Shown: piece after piece, positions 55,422-64,000 of the stretch
Position numbering within the stretch: the stretch's first letter is position 1
Layout: every line of letters starts with the position of its first letter
Origin: Pseudomonadota bacterium
GTDB taxonomy: Bacteria > Pseudomonadota > Gammaproteobacteria > Steroidobacterales > Steroidobacteraceae
Assembly (NCBI GenBank): GCA_021792755.1
Contig: JAJYUA010000015.1
Span: 27,527-91,526, forward strand
Direction of reading: 5' to 3'
DNA: 64,000 nt
Program-made: the position numbers and the translations under genes
Notes under the pieces: generated by a model
What the model was told of the DNA's origin: nothing
The model's database searches: none
The model's input: only the letters and a program-made list of their open reading frames with translations

Positions 55422-55506
55422 GCCGACGTGGTGGAATTGGTAGACACACTAGCTTGAGGGGCTAGCGCCGCGAGGCGTGTCGGTTCGAATCCGACCGTCG
55501 GCACCA
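55422..55506 (+). tRNA. tRNA-Leu (anticodon GAG)
   Basis: The 85-nt class II tRNA has the acceptor stem GCCGACG/CGTCGGC, D-arm (TGGTGGAATTGGTAGACA), anticodon stem CTAGC/GCTAG with loop TTGAGGG (anticodon GAG), a variable arm (GCCGCGAGGCG), T-arm GTCGGTTCGAATCCGAC and an encoded CCA (55504-55506). It decodes CUC and CUU. It lies between secG and nuoA, the xanthomonad-like position. Confidence 0.97.
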
Positions 55507-55525
55507 AAACGTCTTCGAGCGCTGA

Positions 55526-55576
55526 TACAATGCGCGGCTTTGGGCCGGAGCCGAACCTAAGGATCGGCGTCCGGCC
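55526..55576 (+). promoter_or_regulatory. Possible nuo promoter and leader hairpin
   Basis: TACAAT (55526-55531) could be a -10 but no good -35 is seen. In the leader GGCCGGA (55543-55549) pairs with TCCGGCC (55570-55576), with an inner CCGA/TCGG. It may be the leader of the nuo operon or the terminator of the tRNA. Confidence 0.35.
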
Positions 55577-55606
55577 GCGCCGTGGCTTTGCGTGCCGGAT
55601 GAAAGC

Positions 55607-55975
55607 ATGTTGACCAATTACCTGCCAATCCTCATTTTTCTCGCCATCGCGACGGCGATCGCGCTCGTGATGCTCACCCTCGGCTCGGTCATCGGGCGGT
55701 TCTTCTCGCGCAACCCGAAGGATCGCGACAAGCTTTCCCCGTACGAGTGCGGCTTCGAGGCCTTCGAGGACAGCCGCATGAAGTTCGACGTGCGCTACTA
55801 CCTCGTGTGCATCCTGTTCATCGTCTTCGACCTCGAGATCGTCTTTCTTTTCCCGTGGGCCGTGGCGCTCGGGAGCATCGGGGCCGCCGGTCTCATCGCC
55901 ATGGTCGTATTTCTCGCCATCCTGACCGTGGGCTTCATCTACGAGTGGAAGAAAGGGGCGCTGGAGTGGGACTGA
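55607..55975 (+). CDS. nuoA: NADH-quinone oxidoreductase subunit A
   Basis: The 122-aa membrane subunit of complex I has three helices and the conserved loop [42 protein letters not shown]. The ATG at 55607 follows GGATGAAAGC; a GTG at 55592 is in frame. It is the first gene of the nuo operon that fills the rest of the window. Confidence 0.97.
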   Translation: MLTNYLPILIFLAIATAIALVMLTLGSVIGRFFSRNPKDRDKLSPYECGFEAFEDSRMKFDVRYYLVCILFIVFDLEIVFLFPWAVALGSIGAAGLIAMVVFLAILTVGFIYEWKKGALEWD

Positions 55976-56454
55976 CGCAAGAGCCCGAGGGTTTCGCGCA
56001 GCGAGGCTTTCTCACCACCCAGGTCGACAACCTGCTCAACTGGGCGCGTACCGGGTCGCTGTGGCCGATGACCTTCGGCCTCGCCTGCTGCGCGGTGGAG
56101 ATGATGCACGCGGGCGCCTCGCGCTACGATCTAGACCGCTTCGGCGTGGTGTTCCGGCCGAGCCCCCGGCAGTCGGACGTGATGATCGTCGCCGGCACGC
56201 TGGTCAATAAGATGGCCCCGGCGCTGCGCCGGGTCTACGACCAGATGGCCGAGCCCCGCTGGGTGATTTCCATGGGCTCGTGCGCCAACGGCGGCGGCTA
56301 CTACCACTATTCCTACGCGGTCGTGCGTGGTTGCGACCGGATCGTGCCGGTCGATGTTTACGTGCCGGGCTGCCCGCCGACGGCCGAGGCGCTGGTGTAC
56401 GGCATCATCCAGCTGCAGAAGAAAATCGCGCGCACCAGCACCATCGCCAGGTAA
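55966..56454 (+). CDS. nuoB: NADH-quinone oxidoreductase subunit B
   Basis: The 162-aa subunit holds the N2 [4Fe-4S] cluster, with [28 protein letters not shown] and [19 protein letters not shown] providing the ligands. The GTG at 55966 overlaps nuoA by 10 bp and gives [10 protein letters not shown], consistent with the family. It lies in the peripheral arm at the quinone site. Confidence 0.96.
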   Translation: MGLTQEPEGFAQRGFLTTQVDNLLNWARTGSLWPMTFGLACCAVEMMHAGASRYDLDRFGVVFRPSPRQSDVMIVAGTLVNKMAPALRRVYDQMAEPRWVISMGSCANGGGYYHYSYAVVRGCDRIVPVDVYVPGCPPTAEALVYGIIQLQKKIARTSTIAR

Positions 56455-56462
56455 CCGTTTCC

Positions 56463-57185
56463 ATGGCAGAACCCACTTCCCAGCCCGCGGAGGGCGCGCA
56501 AACCCCGGTGAGCGCGCTCGCGCGCACGATCGAGACTCGCATCCCGGGCCTCAAGCGTCTGTCGTCGCCGCCGCGAGAGCTCGCCTATGAGGTCGAGGCC
56601 GACTCTCTTCTGGCGGTGTGTCGCGCGCTGCGCGATGCACCCGATCTCAGGTTCGAGATGCTGATGGATGTCTCGGGCGTCGACTTCCTGCACTACGGCC
56701 TGGACGAGTGGCAGACCAGCGGGGCCACCCGCTCGGGCTTCAGCCGCGGCCGCGAGGCCTTCGCGCCTCCCGATCCCGACATGCCCGGGCGATTCGCGGT
56801 CGTCTACCAGTTGCTTTCGATCAGCCATAACGCGCGGCTGCGGCTGCGCGTCGGATGTCCCGACACCCGCGAGCCGACGGTGGATTCCGTCGCCGGGGTG
56901 TGGGCGAGCGCCAACTGGTTCGAGCGCGAGGCGTTCGACCTGTTCGGCATCCTCTTCCGCGGCCACCCGGACCTGCGCCGCATCCTCACCGACTACGGGT
57001 TCATCGGACACCCGTTCCGCAAGGACTTCCCGCTCATCGGCAATGTCGAGACGCGCTATGACCCGCAGAGGAAGCGCGTCGTGTACCAGCCGGTGAGCAT
57101 CGTGCCGCGGGTGCTCGCACCGAAGGTGATCCGCCACGACAACCGCTACGAGCCGGCGCTGAAGACCCCGGAGCTGCCCCGCTGA
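56463..57185 (+). CDS. nuoC: NADH-quinone oxidoreductase subunit C
   Basis: The 240-aa peripheral-arm subunit has the NuoC core: [68 protein letters not shown]. It is a separate gene here, unlike the nuoCD fusion of E. coli. Its stop TGA shares one base with the nuoD ATG (TGATG). A short insert with [20 protein letters not shown] is found in the middle. Confidence 0.97.
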   Translation: MAEPTSQPAEGAQTPVSALARTIETRIPGLKRLSSPPRELAYEVEADSLLAVCRALRDAPDLRFEMLMDVSGVDFLHYGLDEWQTSGATRSGFSRGREAFAPPDPDMPGRFAVVYQLLSISHNARLRLRVGCPDTREPTVDSVAGVWASANWFEREAFDLFGILFRGHPDLRRILTDYGFIGHPFRKDFPLIGNVETRYDPQRKRVVYQPVSIVPRVLAPKVIRHDNRYEPALKTPELPR

Positions 57186-58462
57186 TGGCCTCGAATCCAG
57201 ATTCGCCTGTTGCGGAGATCCGCAACTACACCATGAACTTCGGTCCCCAGCACCCGGCCGCGCACGGGGTGCTGCGGCTGGTGCTCGAGATGGACGGGGA
57301 GGTCATCCAGAAGGCGGATCCCCACATCGGCCTGCTGCACCGCGGCACCGAGAAGCTGGCCGAATCGAAGCCCTTCAATCAGTCGATCGGCTACATGGAC
57401 CGTCTCGACTACGTGTCCATGATGTGCAACGAGCACTCCTACGTGCTTGCCATCGAGAGGCTGCTCGGCATCACCCCGCCGCAGCGCGCTCAGTATATCC
57501 GGGTGATGTTCGACGAGATCACCCGCATCCTGAACCATCTGATGTGGCTCGGCGCGCACGCGCTCGACATCGGTGCCATGACGGTGTTCCTGCTGTGCTT
57601 CAAGGAGCGTGAGGAGCTCATGGACGTATACGAGGCCGTTTCCGGCACTCGCATGCACGCAACGTACTACCGGCCGGGAGGCGTGTACCGCGACCTGCCG
57701 GACAGCATGCCGAAGTATCAGCCGTCCAAGTGGCGCTCCCGCAAGGAGGTCGACCGCCTGAACGAGGTGCGCTCGGGCTCGATGCTGGACTTCATCGAGG
57801 CATTCGCCGAGCGCTTCCCGGCCTCGATCGCCGACTACGAGACACTGCTCACCGACAACCGCATCTGGAAGCAGCGCACGGTGAACATCGGTGTGGTCTC
57901 GCCGGAGCGGGCGATGCAGCTCGGCTTCTCCGGCCCCATGCTGCGCGGCTCCGGGATCGTCTGGGATCTGCGCAAGAAGGAGCCCTACGAGGTATACGAC
58001 CGGCTGGATTTCGATATCCCCGTCGGCGTCAACGGGGATTGCTATGACCGCTATCTCGTGCGCGTCGAGGAGCTGCGCCAGTCGACGCGCATCATCCGCC
58101 AGTGCGTGCAGTGGCTGCGCGCCAATCCCGGGACCGTGATGGTCGATGACCGCAAGGTGCGGGCACCGCGGCGCGAGGAAATGAAGGGCGACATGGAATC
58201 GCTCATCCACCACTTCAAGTTCTTCACCGAGGGCTACGAGGTGCCCGAGGGCGAGACCTACGCCGCGGTGGAGGCCCCCAAGGGGGAGTTCGGCATCTAT
58301 CTCGTGTCCGACGGGGCCAACAAGCCGTACCGCGTGAAGTGCCGCGCGCCGGGATTCGCGCATCTGGCCGCGCTCGAGGAAATGGTCCGAGGCCACATGC
58401 TCGCGGACGTGGTCGCGGTGATCGGCACGCAGGACATCGTGTTCGGGGAAGTCGACCGTTGA
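57185..58462 (+). CDS. nuoD: NADH-quinone oxidoreductase subunit D
   Basis: The 425-aa subunit resembles the large subunit of [NiFe] hydrogenases without the metal ligands. It has [56 protein letters not shown] and the C-terminal [30 protein letters not shown]. It forms the quinone pocket with NuoB. Typical length is about 417 aa. Confidence 0.98.
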   Translation: MASNPDSPVAEIRNYTMNFGPQHPAAHGVLRLVLEMDGEVIQKADPHIGLLHRGTEKLAESKPFNQSIGYMDRLDYVSMMCNEHSYVLAIERLLGITPPQRAQYIRVMFDEITRILNHLMWLGAHALDIGAMTVFLLCFKEREELMDVYEAVSGTRMHATYYRPGGVYRDLPDSMPKYQPSKWRSRKEVDRLNEVRSGSMLDFIEAFAERFPASIADYETLLTDNRIWKQRTVNIGVVSPERAMQLGFSGPMLRGSGIVWDLRKKEPYEVYDRLDFDIPVGVNGDCYDRYLVRVEELRQSTRIIRQCVQWLRANPGTVMVDDRKVRAPRREEMKGDMESLIHHFKFFTEGYEVPEGETYAAVEAPKGEFGIYLVSDGANKPYRVKCRAPGFAHLAALEEMVRGHMLADVVAVIGTQDIVFGEVDR

Positions 58463-58980
58463 GCAATGACAATCCACCAGCCGCCGGGGCCGGCGGCACG
58501 CAGCTTCTCTCGCAGCACACCCGCCGGGAAATCGATCACTGGGTGGCCAAGTTCCCTCCCGGCCGGCAGCGCTCGGCGTGCATCGCGGCGCTGCGCGCCG
58601 CGCAGGAGCAGAACGACGGCCACCTCACCAAGGCGCTGATGGACGCCGTGGCCGCGTACCTCGCGCTTGCGCCCATCCAGGTGTATGAGGTGGCGAGCTT
58701 CTACTCGATGTTCGAGACCCACCCCTGCGGGCGCCACCACGTCAGCATCTGCACAAACATCTCGTGCATGCTGAACGGCGCCGACGAGCTCGTCGCACAT
58801 GCCGAGCGCAAGCTCGGCATCAAGCTCGATGAGAGCACGCCCGACGGGCGGATCTTCCTCAAGGAGGAGCACGAGTGCCTCGCGGCCTGCACCGGCGCGC
58901 CGATGATGATGGTCGATCACGTCTTTCACGAGCACCTCACTCCCGAGAAGCTCGACCAGATCCTCGATGAGCTGAAGTAG
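58459..58980 (+). CDS. nuoE: NADH-quinone oxidoreductase subunit E
   Basis: The 173-aa subunit binds the N1a [2Fe-2S] cluster through two C pairs: [13 protein letters not shown] and [14 protein letters not shown]. The start is the TTG at 58459, overlapping the nuoD stop by 4 bp (TTGA), and has GGGGAAG 7 nt upstream; no ATG or GTG in frame fits. It belongs to the NADH dehydrogenase module. Confidence 0.94.
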   Translation: MSNDNPPAAGAGGTQLLSQHTRREIDHWVAKFPPGRQRSACIAALRAAQEQNDGHLTKALMDAVAAYLALAPIQVYEVASFYSMFETHPCGRHHVSICTNISCMLNGADELVAHAERKLGIKLDESTPDGRIFLKEEHECLAACTGAPMMMVDHVFHEHLTPEKLDQILDELK

Positions 58981-58984
58981 CGCC

Positions 58985-60301
58985 ATGGCCGTCAGTCCCG
59001 ACAAGATGAACCTGGTGGTGTTCGAGCCGCTGTCGCTCGAGCGCTCGTGGGAGCTTTCGACCTACCGCAGGATCGGCGGCTACGCGGCCTGGGAGAAGAT
59101 CCTCGCCGAGAAGCCTCCACGCGAGCAGATCATCGAGGCGGTGAAGGCTTCGGGCCTGCGAGGCCGGGGAGGGGCGGGCTTCCCGACCGGCACCAAGTGG
59201 AGCTTCATGCCGCGCAACTCGCCGATGCAGAACTACATGGTCTGCAACTCCGACGAGAGCGAGCCCGGCACCTGCCACGACCGCGACATCCTGCGCTACA
59301 ACCCGCATGCCGTGATCGAGGGGATGGCGATCTCCGGCTACGCCACCAACTCCACGGTGGGCTACAACTACATCCGCGGCGAGTTCCTGGGCGAGCCCGT
59401 GCCGCGGTTCGAGCAGGCGCTGAAGGAGGCTTACGAGGCCGGCCTCCTCGGCAGGAACATCCGCGGCAGCGGCGTCGATTTCGACCTTCACACCTTCATC
59501 GGCGCGGGCGCGTACATCTGCGGCGAGGAGACCGGGCTGCTCGAATCGCTCGAGGGCAAGCCGGGCAAGCCGCGTTTCAAGCCGCCGTTTCCGGCCAATT
59601 TCGGACTCTACGGCCGGCCGACCACGATCAACAACACGCAGAGCTACGCCTCGGTGCCGACCATCCTGCGCAAGGGGCCGCAGTGGTTCGCTTCCTTGGG
59701 GCCTGTGAACTCCGGCGGCACGGTGATCTTCTCCGTCTCGGGCCACGTGGCCAAGCCCGGCAACTTCGAGCTGCCGCTCGGCGTCGCCTTCGCCGACCTG
59801 CTCGCGCTCGCCGGCGGGGTGCGCGGCGGCCGGGAGCTGAAGGCGGTGATCCCGGGCGGCTCCTCGGTGCCGGTGGTGCCGGGGCAGATCATGATGAAGA
59901 CCAACATGGACTACGACTCGCTGCGCGCCGCCGGCTCTGCGGTCGGCTCGGCGGCGGTCATCGTCATGGACGAGACCACTTGCATGGTGCGCGTGCTCGA
60001 GCGCATCTCGCGCTTCTACATGGCCGAGTCCTGCGGCCAGTGCACGCCCTGCCGCGAGGGTACCGGCTGGATGAACCGCATCATCAAGCGCATTCTCGCC
60101 GGCGACGCGCGGCGCGAGGAGCTCAACCTCCTCCTCGATGTGGCCAATCGCATTGAGGGGCATACCATCTGCGCGCTCGGCGACGCGGCGGCCTGGCCCG
60201 TGCAGAGTTTCCTCAAGCACTACCGGCACGAGTTCGAATACATGATCGATCACGGCGGGCGCAGCCTCGTCGAGGAGCGGCTCGGGGTGGCGGCGGCCTG
60301 A
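58985..60301 (+). CDS. nuoF: NADH-quinone oxidoreductase subunit F
   Basis: The 438-aa subunit has the NADH and FMN sites: [20 protein letters not shown] and [24 protein letters not shown]. The N3 [4Fe-4S] is bound by [15 protein letters not shown] and later C. It accepts electrons from NADH. The ATG at 58985 is 4 bp after nuoE. Confidence 0.98.
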   Translation: MAVSPDKMNLVVFEPLSLERSWELSTYRRIGGYAAWEKILAEKPPREQIIEAVKASGLRGRGGAGFPTGTKWSFMPRNSPMQNYMVCNSDESEPGTCHDRDILRYNPHAVIEGMAISGYATNSTVGYNYIRGEFLGEPVPRFEQALKEAYEAGLLGRNIRGSGVDFDLHTFIGAGAYICGEETGLLESLEGKPGKPRFKPPFPANFGLYGRPTTINNTQSYASVPTILRKGPQWFASLGPVNSGGTVIFSVSGHVAKPGNFELPLGVAFADLLALAGGVRGGRELKAVIPGGSSVPVVPGQIMMKTNMDYDSLRAAGSAVGSAAVIVMDETTCMVRVLERISRFYMAESCGQCTPCREGTGWMNRIIKRILAGDARREELNLLLDVANRIEGHTICALGDAAAWPVQSFLKHYRHEFEYMIDHGGRSLVEERLGVAAA

Positions 60302-60302
60302 T

Positions 60303-62477
60303 ATGGCACAAGACATGGCTGAAGAACTGCTCAACATCGAGATCAACGGCAAGCCCGTCAAGGCCCGCAGGGGCGCGATGATCATCCAGGTTGCAGACGC
60401 CAACGGCGAGTACATCCCGCGCTTCTGCTATCACGAGAAGCTGGCGGTGGCGGCCAACTGCCGCATGTGCCTGGTCGAGGTGGAAAAGGCGCCGAAGCCG
60501 CTGCCCGCCTGCGCCACGCCCGTCATGGAGGGCATGAAGGTCTTCACGCGCTCGCCGAAGGCGATCGCCGCGCAGCGCGCGGTGATGGAGTTTCTGCTGA
60601 TCAACCATCCGCTCGACTGCCCGATCTGCGACCAGGGCGGGGAGTGCGAGCTGCAGGACCTCGCGCTCGGTTTCGGACGCGACTACTCGCGCTTCCACGA
60701 GCGCAAACGCTCGGTGCCGGACGAGACCCTGGGACCGCTCATCGCCACCGACATGACGCGCTGCATCCACTGCACGCGCTGCATCCGCTTCACCGAGGAG
60801 ATCGCCGGCATCCAGGAGCTCGGCATGATCGGCCGCGGGGAGCGGATGAAGGTGCGCCGCTACATCGAGAGCACGGTCGACCACGAGCTCTCCGGCAACG
60901 TGATCGACCTGTGCCCGGTCGGCGCCCTGGTCTCCAAGCCCTACCGCTTCAGCGCACGCGCCTGGGAGATGAGCGCCGTGCCGCTCGTCTCGCCGCACGA
61001 CGGCGCCGGCAGCAACCTCTTCGGCCACGTGCTGCGCGGGCGGCTGATGCGCGTCGTGCCGCGCCAGAACGAGGCCATCAACGAGATCTGGATCGCCGAC
61101 CGCGACCGCTTCAGCTACGAGGGCATCTACAGTCCCGACCGCCTGCACGCACCGATGGTCCGCGAGGCCGGACAGTGGGTCGAGACCGACTGGGAATCCG
61201 CGCTTGCCAAGGCGGCCGAAGGTCTGCGTGCGCGTGCCGCCTCGCTCGGGGTGCTGGCGAGCGCATCGAGCACGCTCGAGGAGCTGTATCTTGCCGGGCG
61301 CCTCGCGCGCGGGCTCGGCACCGCCAACATAGACTGCCGGGTGCGCCAGGGCGATTTTCGCGACCAGGCGGCCGATCCGCTCTTTCCCAACCTCGGCATG
61401 CGCATCGCCGACATCGATTCGCTCGAGGGTCTGCTCCTCGTCGGCTCGAACCTGCGCCGCGAGGTGCCGATTCTCGCCCACCGCGTCCGCAAGGCCGCGC
61501 GGGCCGGCGCCAAGGTGGCGCTGGTCAATCCGGCGCTCTTCCCCTATTACTTCCCGGTGGCCGAGTACCTGGAGTCGGCGCCGGGGCGGCAGGTGGCCGA
61601 CCTCGCCGCGATCCTCGCCGCAGCGGCGGAATCCGCCGGCCGCCCCGTGCCCGCGCACCTGGCGCAGGCCGTGCAGGGCGCCGCGGTCGGGCCGCAGCAC
61701 CGCGCCGTGGCCGCGGCGCTCGGCCAAGGCGGCAAGCGCGCGGTGTGGCTGGGGGCGCTCGCCCAGCGCCATCCCCGTTTTGCCGAGCTTCGCTCGCTCG
61801 CCGCAGCGCTCGCTCAGGTGACGGGAGCCTCGTTCGGCCTGTTGGCCGAGGGCGCCAATGCCGCCGGCGCCTATCTCGCCGGCGCCGTGCCTCATCGCGA
61901 GGCCGGCGGCAAGCCGGCCGCCTCGCCGGGTCTCACGGCGGGCGAGATGCTCTCGCGCGCGCTGAAATCCTACCTGCTGTTGGGCACTGAGCCCTGGTGC
62001 GAGGCGCCGGACGCCGACCGTACGCTCTCGCAGGCGGAATTCGTGGTGGCGGTCACGCCGTTCGTGGGCGAGACGCTGCGCCAGGTGGCCCACGTCCTGC
62101 TGCCGGCGGGCACCTTTGCGGAAACCTCCGGCACCTACGTCAATCTCGAAGGTCTCTGGCAGAGCCAGACCGGCGCGGCCGCGCCGGTGGGAGAGGCGCG
62201 CCCGGCGTGGAAGATCCTGCGCGTGCTCGGCAACCTGCTCGACCTCGCCGGGTTCGGCTATCTGGGCGCGGACGCCATCCGCGAGGAGCTCGCCGCGCTC
62301 TGCGGCCCCGCCACGGCGTACACCGCGCCGGCCTACGCGGGCGAGCATCCGGTGGTCGGGGGCGCCGCGGCGGCTGCGGTGGTGGACGTGCCGATGTATC
62401 AGATCGACGCGCTCGTGCGCCGCGCGCCGTCGCTGCAGAAGACGCGTGAGGGCCGCACACCTGCGGTGACTTACTGA
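60303..62477 (+). CDS. nuoG: NADH-quinone oxidoreductase subunit G
   Basis: The 724-aa iron-sulfur protein has an N-terminal ferredoxin domain ([32 protein letters not shown], [2Fe-2S]), then [14 protein letters not shown] and [13 protein letters not shown] with further clusters, and a molybdopterin-oxidoreductase-like C-terminal half that lacks cofactor. It is shorter than E. coli NuoG (908 aa). ATG 60303 is used; ATG 60315 (MAEELLN) is also possible. Codon use is strongly GC-rich, so the opposite strand has a 711-codon open frame that is not a gene. Confidence 0.97.
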   Translation: MAQDMAEELLNIEINGKPVKARRGAMIIQVADANGEYIPRFCYHEKLAVAANCRMCLVEVEKAPKPLPACATPVMEGMKVFTRSPKAIAAQRAVMEFLLINHPLDCPICDQGGECELQDLALGFGRDYSRFHERKRSVPDETLGPLIATDMTRCIHCTRCIRFTEEIAGIQELGMIGRGERMKVRRYIESTVDHELSGNVIDLCPVGALVSKPYRFSARAWEMSAVPLVSPHDGAGSNLFGHVLRGRLMRVVPRQNEAINEIWIADRDRFSYEGIYSPDRLHAPMVREAGQWVETDWESALAKAAEGLRARAASLGVLASASSTLEELYLAGRLARGLGTANIDCRVRQGDFRDQAADPLFPNLGMRIADIDSLEGLLLVGSNLRREVPILAHRVRKAARAGAKVALVNPALFPYYFPVAEYLESAPGRQVADLAAILAAAAESAGRPVPAHLAQAVQGAAVGPQHRAVAAALGQGGKRAVWLGALAQRHPRFAELRSLAAALAQVTGASFGLLAEGANAAGAYLAGAVPHREAGGKPAASPGLTAGEMLSRALKSYLLLGTEPWCEAPDADRTLSQAEFVVAVTPFVGETLRQVAHVLLPAGTFAETSGTYVNLEGLWQSQTGAAAPVGEARPAWKILRVLGNLLDLAGFGYLGADAIREELAALCGPATAYTAPAYAGEHPVVGGAAAAAVVDVPMYQIDALVRRAPSLQKTREGRTPAVTY

Positions 62478-62479
62478 CG

Positions 62480-63559
<1,080 letters not shown>

Positions 63560-63570
63560 AGGAGAAGCCA

Positions 63571-64000
63571 ATGGCCAATCCGCTCAAGACATTCACGCTG
63601 CCGGACCTCCTGAAGGGCATGTCCGTCACCGCGCGAACCTTCTTCGCCCGCAAGTACACGCTCAACTATCCGGAGGAGAAGACCCCGCAATCGCCGCGCT
63701 TTCGCGGCCTGCATGCGCTGCGCCGGTATGCCAACGGGCAGGAGCGCTGCATCGCCTGCAAGCTGTGCGAGACGGTTTGTCCGGCGACGTGCATCACGAT
63801 CGATTCAGACGTGGCCGAGGACGGCACCCGGCGGACGACGCGTTACGACATCGACCTCTTCAAGTGCATCTATTGCGGCTTCTGCGAGGAAGCCTGCCCG
63901 GTGGATGCCATCGTGCTCACCCGGATCCACGAGTACCACATGGAGCACCGGGGCGAGAACATCATGAGCAAGGACAAGCTGCTCGCGGTCGGGGAGCGCT
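63571..64000 (+). CDS. nuoI: NADH-quinone oxidoreductase subunit I, 3' end outside window
   Basis: The first 143 codons encode a ferredoxin-like subunit with two 4Fe-4S motifs, [13 protein letters not shown] and [13 protein letters not shown]. The start ATG follows AAGGAGAAGCCA. NuoI carries clusters N6a and N6b between NuoG and NuoB. Typical length is about 162 aa, so about 20 codons lie outside. Confidence 0.97.
   Translation, partial: MANPLKTFTLPDLLKGMSVTARTFFARKYTLNYPEEKTPQSPRFRGLHALRRYANGQERCIACKLCETVCPATCITIDSDVAEDGTRRTTRYDIDLFKCIYCGFCEEACPVDAIVLTRIHEYHMEHRGENIMSKDKLLAVGER

Overview
The window is high-GC, gene-dense bacterial DNA whose gene order is characteristic of a gammaproteobacterium. 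The block ratA-rnfH / smpB / bamE-fur-recN-nadK-hrcA-grpE-dnaK-dnaJ-dapB-carA-carB-greA-yhbY-rlmE-ftsH-folP-glmM-tpiA-secG-tRNA-Leu matches the pseudomonad and xanthomonad arrangement. The switch from secG/tRNA-Leu straight into nuoA-I is the Xanthomonadales/Nevskiales pattern. The presence of opgGHD, GH115 and an agmatine-pathway-type amidase fits a free-living soil or plant-associated member of that group. The species cannot be named from the sequence alone.

Layout. 1-8 kb: a truncated GH115 xylan alpha-glucuronidase with a xyl-box-like palindrome upstream, a DUF748/AsmA-type envelope protein, a Gdt1-type Mn/Ca exporter, a SAM methyltransferase divergent from a TetR regulator, a DsbG-like thiol protein and a YghU glutathione transferase. 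8-14 kb: a multi-pass membrane protein, the 4.5S SRP RNA gene, dnaX-ybaB-recR, rsgA and orn. 14-24.7 kb: ppsA with its divergent regulator ppsR, a yqiB-like gene, a coiled-coil protein, the Prc protease, and a tight three-gene cluster (Gfo/Idh/MocA dehydrogenase, carbamoylputrescine-amidase-like hydrolase, ATP-grasp ligase). 24.7-30 kb: an opgG-opgH-opgD operon for periplasmic glucans. 30-34 kb: the transfer-messenger RNA gene ssrA, interrupted in its T-loop by a group I intron, then an outer-membrane protein gene, smpB, ratA-rnfH and a pair of 70-bp repeats. 34-43.5 kb: bamE, fur, recN, nadK and the heat-shock cluster hrcA-grpE-dnaK-dnaJ followed by dapB. 43.5-55.5 kb: carAB-greA with a leader and hairpin, yhbY overlapping greA, rlmE-ftsH-folP-glmM, tpiA, secG and tRNA-Leu(GAG). 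55.6-64 kb: the complex I operon nuoABCDEFGH and the start of nuoI.

The most notable feature is the ssrA gene on the minus strand (30533-31175). It encodes the tag ANDDNFALAA and has a 7-bp acceptor stem, but its T-loop is split by a 290-nt insertion. The insertion has the conserved core (P3, P7, P8, P9 and the guanosine-binding region) of an Azoarcus-like (IC3) group I ribozyme and no endonuclease ORF. It was missed by protein-level annotation because nothing in it is translated conventionally. smpB, the protein partner of tmRNA, lies 1.2 kb away on the same strand.

Functionally the window is dominated by housekeeping systems: ribosome rescue and translation quality control (ssrA, smpB, ratA, rsgA, rlmE, yhbY), DNA replication and repair (dnaX, recR, recN), protein folding and proteolysis (dnaK system, ftsH, prc), envelope biogenesis (bamE, opgGHD, glmM, secG), and central metabolism and respiration (ppsA/ppsR, tpiA, nadK, carAB, dapB, nuo).
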